Source: Cerioporus squamosus
Taxonomy: Eukaryota; Basidiomycota; Agaricomycetes; Polyporales; Polyporaceae
Assembly: GCA_022592435.1 (NCBI GenBank)
Contig: JABYQS010000172.1
Coordinates: forward strand, 1-64,000
Direction of reading: 5' to 3'
DNA length: 64,000 bases
Under the pieces are notes generated by a model, which did not search any database, had not been told where the DNA came from, and worked only from the letters and a program-made list of their open reading frames with translations. Of this stretch, positions 54,946 to 64,000 are shown one piece after another (positions within the stretch are counted from its first letter, which is position 1; each line of letters starts with the position of its first letter). The position numbers and the translations under genes were made by a program.

Positions 54946-57809
54946 CGCTGCTGCAAACCAGGCGAGCGGGCGGACGAGGTGTGGGGAAGATGCGGAGAAG
55001 AGGAAGGAGATGAAGGGCGAAGACGAGCGGAAAGATTGAAGTCGAAGATTTGAGTTCAGCTTCAGAGGCCCACGGTCATATATCCGTGGTGGTGATGAAT
55101 CCGGAAGGACGTCCGCGTTCGAATCGCCTGGTCGACCGGTGATAGGGAGACGGAGAGTCAGAGTCAGCTACTAACGTTCGATTTTGGGCGACTCACGAAG
55201 ACAAGATTAGCTCGCGCAGGCACGCCGGAGGATCGGGGCGGCAGAGACAGGCACAATCCACTCGGTCGGGGAGGCGTAGAGGTGCTCGTCGCGCGTCCTG
55301 GAGGTCGGGGTCGCCGGTGCGCCCGCAGTGCTTCGGACGTCGCGTACGTTGGGGTGGAGATGAGGCGACGGAAAGTGGATCGTCGACGGTCGTCGTTCGA
55401 AGTTGAACTTCGCGGGGCGAATGGGCGCGGGGCCGTGTGGACGTGGAGGGTTTATCAAGCTGGCTGGCAGCACAGACGCAGAGCTGTCACGGCGCGGGAT
55501 GCAAGGAAGCCATGCTTTTTGTGATGAGCCGGCAGACCTGTGTAATTGTTTGCGGACAGTGGGCTAGCGCGAGCGCCGAGTGCGATGGGTGTGGATAAGC
55601 TCTTCGCACAGGCCTCGAGGACCTGGAGGTGGGTGCCATTGCCGGAGAGGGGAGACGCGTCTGCATGCCCATTGCCTCCGCGCCGTCCGCCCGACAATTA
55701 GCTGCGCGCTAGTGACGCCACTGCTGTGCCTGTGCACCTCGTGCATGCCGCCGGCCCATAAGCGGGGGCAATTCGCCGACGCCGGACCCTGGTGGCGACC
55801 AATTGGCTTCGATGTGTCGTCCTGACCACGACGACCTCCAGGGATGCGTTCGTATCCAACTTGCTGCTCTCATTGCTACTCTGCGACGTGCGCCGGCGGA
55901 CATGTCAGCTAGGCGACGAGGAAGCTCGATTATGAGCGGGAGTCTTGAGATGAGGTGCGAGGACTCACTCCGACAGACAATAATGCACTGACGGAAGCGC
56001 GTGCCATGGCGACGCCGGACGTCCCCGACAGTCATTCATATCGATCCCGGCGTGTCATAAGTACTGTGTGTTCGGCTTCGATCTTGAGGTGGAACGGTGC
56101 GCGAAGCCGAATTCCGAAGGCTTGAAGCCGTCAATCTAGGCGACTCAAGGTCAGCGCGGGACCCGGCTCAACGCGCACACAAAAGAACGGGAATCCTGGC
56201 GACCGTCGCCCAGAGCGTACAAACCAGGCAGGCAGACGGCGAACAACAGTGAGCCACCCATCATCCACTGCCATGATGCACAACGTGTAGGCTGTTGTGG
56301 CTAGAGACTGTGATCATACGGGAGCCTGATCACACATCGACTCGGATGTTCTACCCGTCTCCAAGTGTACGCGGGTGGTGTGCAGAAACTCGGCAGCCTC
56401 GTTTGTGCGGGTCAGCCAGACAGCCATGCAGACATACGCGACAAGAGGTGCTGCATGACGGCGGCGGCGCCGCGGCCTTCCATGCATGCAGACAAGACTC
56501 TCGGGACGCGAGGGGCGGTGTCGCATTATGGGCGCTGTTCCCGGAACCCTCGAGGCCTCACGGCTGATCATCCGCGAATGGCGGGTTCGCACATGCAAGG
56601 CTCATGACAAGACATGCACTGATGCAGTAAGCCCTCCATGCATATCTTACGATCGTGCTCACGACGAATCCGTCTATGCAGGATGCTACGAGAGCTGATT
56701 CCAGTGGGTATATGCGCTACTTGTCGTCTTGGGAGTGAAGCAACGCCACCGTTGTTTCTGTCCTATCACTCGGCTTGCCCTTTACACTCGCCTGTGGACG
56801 GGAAGTGCTCGCCGCTCGACGAAGAATGACCGCAAGCTAGCGGTGATTGTGCCTCATCCCCAACACGTGAAACGATCCGCGGCGGAGCGAGCCATTGCAC
56901 GATCTTATCCGGATCGCGCAATTGCCCGCTCTCAGCTCTGGCCTAGCTTCCACCCCTCAGTCGGAAGTCCCGACTCCCGAGACGATATGATGACGATGGC
57001 AAGTGGTGGTGTGATTGGAGCTGACAAGACTTAGATGCGCACCTAATACTGTAGTACCCTGCGAGCCACTATCTTGCGTCGACCTCCGTACTACCCAGAG
57101 ATGGTTAGACGAGCGCATACAGCCACCTCTGTTTGCGTCGATGCCGAAGGTTGCGATGGCGCAGATTTGTCTGACCGGGTTCCAATGTTGGCCATTGGGT
57201 GTATGCGCCAGCGGTGAGAGCGAGTACTGGATGCTTTTGTTGTGGTCAGTGGCGGAGGCAAACATGGATGGGTGTGTGCATACCTGTTCTCCGCTCTCGC
57301 TGTGCCTCCCGTCCCCGAGAGACCGTGGTGGTACGATCGCCGGGACCACAAAGTTGCAGCTACTGCGATGCTCTCCTTGCTAAGATTGTATGCGAGGCTG
57401 GCTATTTACTTACTGGGGCACTGGCTTGCAGGGTAATAAGCTGCGTGCGGTGATTTGGTGAGTCGTTAAACATGCCAGCATCGCGCTCATACCAGACGTT
57501 CCTTGGCCCACGAGAGCTCTCATCAGAGCTTTGCGCATATCGGCGGGATGGTGGTGGTTCGAGAGCAAGAGGGGAGGAGGCACATTCGAGGGTACGCCCG
57601 CTACCGAACGGTGGCGGGTTGACGCGGTCACGTGATGCACGCCACAGAACGCGTCGCGCGTTGGTGTCGCAAATAAGGTTCGAGTGTGACCCAGTCCCCC
57701 TGTATAAGCCCTGCAAGGCCTCTAGGCCTCCTCATATTCCTCCCCACTTCAGTCCCGCCAGTACTGCGCACTCTCCGGCGCGACCTACCTCCTGCCTCTG
57801 ACTCTCACC
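54946..57809. other. 2.9 kb without a supported gene
   Basis: An 88-codon minus-strand frame at 55207-55473 (FNFERRPSTIHFPSPHLHPN) looks peptide-like but has no ATG and no upstream exon that I could join, so it is not called. The rest shows no motif, RNA gene or repeat. Confidence 0.35.
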
Positions 57810-60110
57810 ATGTCCGACATGAGTTGGATGCTGTGCGTCACCGCATATGTTCTGTCCTTCGCCGACCATCGCTTCGCATCCCCCGCGGCTGCGTGTGCGG
57901 CGGCACTCCCGGATATCTTCCTCATCATGGCATTCTTCGTCCTCGGCATCTTCCTCCTCGGCGTCGCGGTCGTACTCTCTGGCATCATATCAATCTGCGC
58001 CGGCATCACACTCGTCCAGTCTGGCTTGGCGTCCATTCACTCCGGTACTTGTTTGCTGTGCCGTTTGGCCCGCCATGTGCTCTCCATGATTATACTGGGG
58101 GCGACTAGCGTACGTCTATGCGTACATTTGTGGATCGGACGAACGTGTAACCTGACTTGTCGTAGCTTGGTTCCAGCCTCACCTTTGTGGCCTATCAGTA
58201 CACCGCTCCCATCCCAGGCTTTACTTCTCGTGTCGTCTCTCGTACCGCGTGCGCCCTTGGCAGACTCGTCCTTCGCGCCTGCCTCACATTTGTCGCCATT
58301 CACTGGTACTCGTACACGGCCTCCATTCCAGGCTTCACCACTCGTGTCGTCTCTCGCATTGCCTGCGCCCTCGGGAAGCTCATCCTTCGCGCTGTAGGAG
58401 CGCTCTTTCGCCGTGCCGCTGCCGCCGCTTGTCGTGTCGTCTTCCGGATAGTCCAAGTCCTTGCGATCTGGTCTGGCATCGCCTTCTTCGAAGTCCTTTC
58501 ATGCGTGGTCCTCGGCAGTGGAGCATTCGTCGTCAAAGGTGGCACATTTGTCGGAGAATACGTGGAGGTACTTCTCGGTCTGTCTTGGCAGACAGCGATG
58601 GATGTATGCAAGGTGCGTTTTGCATTCCTCGCTCGAGAGGCAGCGCCCCACTACGATTGGTGTTAGATCGTCAAGGAGGAATCCCACGCCGCCTTTTGCC
58701 AGAGTCCCAACTTGCACCTCGTCCCAGGCGAACCTTTTACGAAGAGCCTCGTCCGGCATGCGAGATCCAGACAGTCGGTCTACTATGGTACGTACTTGCT
58801 TCTGCCTACACTCTGTGTCGTTACCGACCCACCACCAGGTCCTCTACCCCTCGCATCTCCTGCTCCCGTCTCGGTCCTTTTCTATGGGACCTACGCCCCG
58901 CGCACTATACTCTCAGCCTACACCTACACATACTACTCCATGCTCCCTATCATGACCATTACCCGGGTCATACGTAGTCACGACAGCCTCACCGTCCTCG
59001 TCGCCGGCACAGTGCACTCCACCGAGCGTCTTCTACTCCAAATTGCCACCGTCATCCCGGCCACCATAGACGCTAGCTTCCTCATCGCGGACGACTCGTT
59101 TGAGACAGAGGTGACCTTGTGCGAGTTCACTGACACCTCGGACTCGGAGTCGGACACAAAGCAGGACGACAAGCGCTGGAACACAGACAAGCTCAACCCC
59201 CATGCACCCGCATATACCCCGTCGGCTTCACTCCTCGCGAAGGAGCATACCCTATCCCCGACGGGCGTCGTGAAGACAAGCGGTAAGTCTCTTGACCCGC
59301 GGAAGGAGGCGTTCGTCCCATCTGGCTTGCGGATTATCGCGCCGATGCAGACGTCCTCCGATCCGATGGCGGTTGCATTGGAGGTACGCGATCAACTACT
59401 TGCAAGGCATCTTCGCTCTTGCTGATGAGAGACGCATCGCAGGCTACTGAGGTGTCTTGGACGCCCGCCGTGACCTCTACACCCGAGAGGAAGCCGCTAG
59501 ACCCGCGCAAGGAAGTGTTCGTGCCGTCGCGTATGCGGGTTACGCAGGAGGTGCAGGTTTTATCTGACTCTTTTCCTCTGCACTATGTAGCTCACCCGTC
59601 TCCCGACAGGTTGCTACTGCGCTCGCCACCACTCTGAAGACCCTCAGCGCGCCCGCGACCCCGAAGGCCGCTCAGGCTGTGACCTCCACGTCGTCCTCCG
59701 AGACGGTCGCAGCGGAGGAGCTGGTCACTGGCAAGAAGAAGCACGGGAAGCGCGTTCCGACTTGGTTGCGGCGGCAGAGGAAGCGCGAGCGGGAGGCGGC
59801 TGAGATGGCGGGGACGCGGTGGAACTCTTGCAAGGCTCGGACTTCGGACATCCTATGGCTCTTCGTACTTACTCTATACCCACATACCCCACACTGTACC
59901 CGTATCTTGATGCCCTCATCTAGACATACCCTTACTACTACATACTCGCAGGTCTCCTCATCTACTAGTACTGTACTTCTCGGCTTCCCTTCACTGTGTA
60001 CTGGTACTTACACTGTCTCGGACTACTTATCATCTCGTCTCCGTCCTTACATACCTCTGGGTCCATACTTATCCAAGTTCTCTCCTCGCACTTGCTGGCA
60101 CGGATTTTGA
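57810..60110 (+). CDS. Unknown membrane-associated protein with internal duplications
   Basis: Start MSDMSWMLCVTAYVLSFADH with one to two N-terminal hydrophobic helices (IFLIMAFFVLGIFLLGVAVV). A phase-0 intron (GTACGT...CGTAG) leads to exon 2, which contains a tandem duplication: YTAPIPGFTSRVVSRTACAL and YTASIPGFTTRVVSRIACAL, each followed by G[RK]L[VI]LRA. After a second intron (GTATGC...TTAG) an acidic region (CEFTDTSDSESDTKQDDKRW) leads to a second duplicated unit, KSLDPRKEAFVPSGLRI and KPLDPRKEVFVPSRMRV, then a very basic block KKKHGKRVPTWLRRQRKRER. Stop at 60108-60110; the last 80 residues may be 3' UTR read through if an intron was missed. No known family recognised. Confidence 0.55.
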
Positions 60111-60343
60111 GTTTATGCTCAGGCTCATGAAGCGGAAGGGCGAAGGCAAACTAAGTACCACTGTGCACTCTATATATACGTAGAGAATTATGTCGACATT
60201 CGGTCAGTAGTGCAGTTGTTACTATACATGGTCCGCGCAGGAGAGGAGGGTGTCCATCGTCGAATTACGAACTGAAGTCATGTCGCGACTTCACTGGCTA
60301 CGGACAAAAATGCATTGTCGTCTACTGGTGCATGAACGACGAT

Positions 60344-61321
60344 TCACCACGGGACATGGTCGCCCTTGAAGTTGAAGAACTGGCCTGAGTCCTCTGGCTT
60401 GAGTGAGCGAACGGTCTTCAGGATGCCTGCAACCCCGACGGAGACAGGATACGTTGCGCCCGTTCCGCCCATGTCTGGAGCGATACATGTAAGAAGGACA
60501 GTGGACGGGATGATGGTGCAATGCACTCACCTGTCTGCAGCGAACCAGGGCACATGGAGATTGATATGATGCCCGGCTTCTCTTTTGCCTCCTTATACGT
60601 CTGCGCGAAAAAAAAAAGGTTGAAACGAGGTTGACTCCGGTTAGTGGTCGATTCACCGTAGGAGAGAGACGTCGGACGCACCAACATATTCAGCGCTGCC
60701 TTCGAGACCGCGTACGATGCGTGCACTGCGCCCGGGTCGGAGCCCATGCTGCCAAGTGTGCTGGAGATGTTCACGATCGTCTTCTTCGCGCTCATTTCTA
60801 CGAGGCCGATAAACGCCTGCGCAACGTAGGCCGGTCCGGCAACGTTCGTGGCAAACGTCTCTTGCATGACGGCGACGTCCATGTCGAACGCGGTGTCTGT
60901 TCCACCAGGAAGCTTCAGCGTTGTCAGCGCCATGAGCTGGAGGCTGAAGTTAGATTGAATACGTACGATTCCGGCGTTGTTGACAAGGTAGTCTATGCCT
61001 TGTCCTCGCAAGATCTCGGCGACTTCCTCCGCCACGTGGTAGACCGACTCCTTGTTGGCGACGTCAAGAGCAACAAGCTGGAATTTCCCGTTGGCCTGCT
61101 CGCTGAGCTCCCGTAGTTCCATGGCCTTCGATGGGGTCCGGCATGCCGCTACAATGGTCACAGCGTTGAAGGTCGGCTGCAACAGCTGCTTCACCATCTC
61201 CAGGCCGACACCGCGGTTTGCCCTGAGTCATGAGCGTGAGCACTCATCACACTACACTAGTAGGGGAGAAAATGGACTTCAAGACATACCCTGTGATAAA
61301 CCATACATATCCCTGTGTCAT
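60344..61321 (-). CDS. Short-chain dehydrogenase/reductase (classical SDR, Rossmann fold)
   Basis: Start ATG 61321 (MTQGYVWFITG); a phase-2 intron joins to GANRGVGLEM, giving the cofactor motif TGxxxGxG. LDVANKES places the adenine-binding Asp, LVNNAG is the NNAG motif, and IVNISSTLGSM with YAVSKAALN gives the catalytic Ser, Tyr and Lys (YxxxK). Further introns lie in NNAG-I/LPGGTDTAF, at NML/TYKEAKEKPG and at SLQT/DMGGTGA. The C-terminus ends FFNFKGDHVPW. About 245 residues, normal for the class. NAD(P)-dependent oxidoreductase; substrate unknown. A 10-base A run at about 60,607-60,617 is the polypyrimidine tract of an intron on the coding strand. Confidence 0.88.
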
Positions 61322-62370
61322 CTTCGCTGTTGTATTCGTTCGATGGGAGGTTAGCTGAGTTGATGAGCTTCGGTTTGGTGAGGGCCATGAACATGTAGTG
61401 CTCGTCCTTATATATCAGTAAGGCGTGCAAGTTGAACTTACCCGGCCCTAGTGGATCAGGTGCATTGGGGTGGGATACCCCGAGCCTACCTTTGTCATGC
61501 TCATGCTGGAAAGTGTATGGCGAATGCCAACGCAGACCCGGTGTGACTTTCCCTGTCCGAATCCGACGGCCTCACATCGCGCTTTCATGAACCCGCATGC
61601 GAGAAGACCAGCTCTGACCAGGGCCATGACAACTTCCCAATGCTAGAAGAGGCGCTGCTGTCAGACTATGAGTCAGTTGCTGAATGCAAAAGAACGCTCG
61701 AGCTACGAATAGCGCACCTCGATCAATGCGCGAACAGCTACAAGTGCCATCATATCGGAGGAGGAGGCTTTGAGTTGAGGCAACTACGTGCGGCAGGGCC
61801 AAGTCTAACGCGAAGGCGAGGTGCTTCATACAAGCGGCAGGCCTGTCCAGGCCGACGGATCGCGACGAATCACACGAATACGAGTAAGCTGAAATGGCGC
61901 ACCCTACCAGTCAGCGGCAAACGAAGGCGCGCCATGAGGAGCAGTCGCCGTGCATGAACATCATGGAGGCAAAATTGTGCAGAGGATCACTGTGCACGAA
62001 ACAGGGCGGAGGGCACGTCAGCGTACGCAGGACAGGTGAACTGAAACTTTTGACATACCCCATACAACCGCAACATCCCATGTCGGTTCGCGGACCGCCT
62101 CCCAACCAGTGCTTGAAGAAAAGTCACACACGAATAGCAGCTGCTTCGAAACGTGACGATACATTGTCTAGATGAGGCGGGAATACACGGAGCAAGACGC
62201 ATACACACCCATTGCCGGACGCCGCCGCAATGGGACCTGATAGTGATATAAGAGCCGGTACAGAGTCAACTTCGAATATGCCGACGGGGCGGAGATATCT
62301 ATAGATGATTAGAGGTTGGGGCTACAAAACAAGAGTGAGCGTTGAATCGCGCGATGCCATGAGGTTTGAC
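61322..62370. other. Intergenic, no gene seen
   Basis: About 1 kb: promoter side of the dehydrogenase and 3' side of the peroxidase. No gene or repeat supported. Confidence 0.45.
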
Positions 62371-63752
<1,382 letters not shown>

Positions 63753-63758
63753 CTACTG

Positions 63759-63767
63759 CCTTTTATA
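63759..63767 (-). promoter_or_regulatory. TATA box of the peroxidase gene
   Basis: On the minus strand TATAAAAGG lies about 75-83 bases upstream of the peroxidase start codon, the usual place for a strongly expressed fungal secreted enzyme. No metal-response element of the TGCRCNC type was seen in the remaining 230 bases. Confidence 0.6.
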
Positions 63768-64000
63768 CCGTCTGAGATGTCCCTCATGTCGTCCTGCACA
63801 ACTCCTGTCTCAGAGCCATGAACCACAAACCAGCGGCGGGTACGGACCTTTTCGCGCCTCTGGCCAATCGCGGTACGGCGGCTCCGCTATTTTCGGCACC
63901 GTGCGTATGCCATGCCCAGCGCACTGGGGGGTGGACACGACCATTGCGTCGGTCTGTTGCTCTACTGAGAACGCACGTCGACTCGCACTCGAATGTTCCA
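63768..64000. other. Upstream region of the peroxidase, cut by the right edge
   Basis: Partial promoter only; no recognised regulatory site other than the TATA box. Confidence 0.4.

Noticed and set aside
55207..55473. 88-codon minus-strand frame, peptide-like
   Set aside because: No ATG and no upstream exon in phase; could be a terminal exon but cannot be supported.

Overview
The window is nuclear DNA of a wood-decay basidiomycete, most likely a polypore (Polyporales). The reasons are genes split by many 50-70 nt GT-AG introns, a family of F-box/leucine-rich genes of the kind expanded in polypores, and a class II secreted haem peroxidase of white-rot type at the right edge. Coordinates for split genes run from first to last coding base; introns are in the evidence text.

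Layout. 0-14.7 kb: an F-box gene cut by the left edge, a LYR-motif mitochondrial protein, a Ser/Pro-rich unknown, a SulP/STAS sulfate transporter with a 1.1 kb first intron, a second F-box gene and a macro-domain protein. 15.5-31.4 kb: six related small genes (A-F) that I do not recognise, sharing one gene architecture; the best preserved (C and F) end in a C-terminal Zn2Cys6 cluster. The SWR1 chromatin-remodelling ATPase and a decayed S8 protease sit between them. 32.5-36.7 kb: an intact secreted S8 protease, tRNA-Leu(AAG), a TA-flanked inverted-repeat element, acylphosphatase and a small Cox14-like membrane protein with an apparent 2-nt exon. 37.5-46.6 kb: four F-box genes or fragments, one broken by a MITE inside a coding exon, and an ArsB/CitM-type permease. 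49.9-64 kb: the mitochondrial succinate-fumarate carrier, two unknown proteins (one with internal duplications), a short-chain dehydrogenase and a peroxidase carrying both the catalytic Trp and the Mn(II) site of versatile peroxidases.

Two themes cut across the window. First, several genes, including the conserved SWR1, need exactly one extra base at one point to keep their frame, which suggests either single-base deletions in the assembly or real decay; both must be weighed before calling pseudogenes. Second, small TA-flanked elements and long introns mark this as an accessory, repeat-touched region around a few core housekeeping genes. The A-F cluster is the best candidate for something undescribed.
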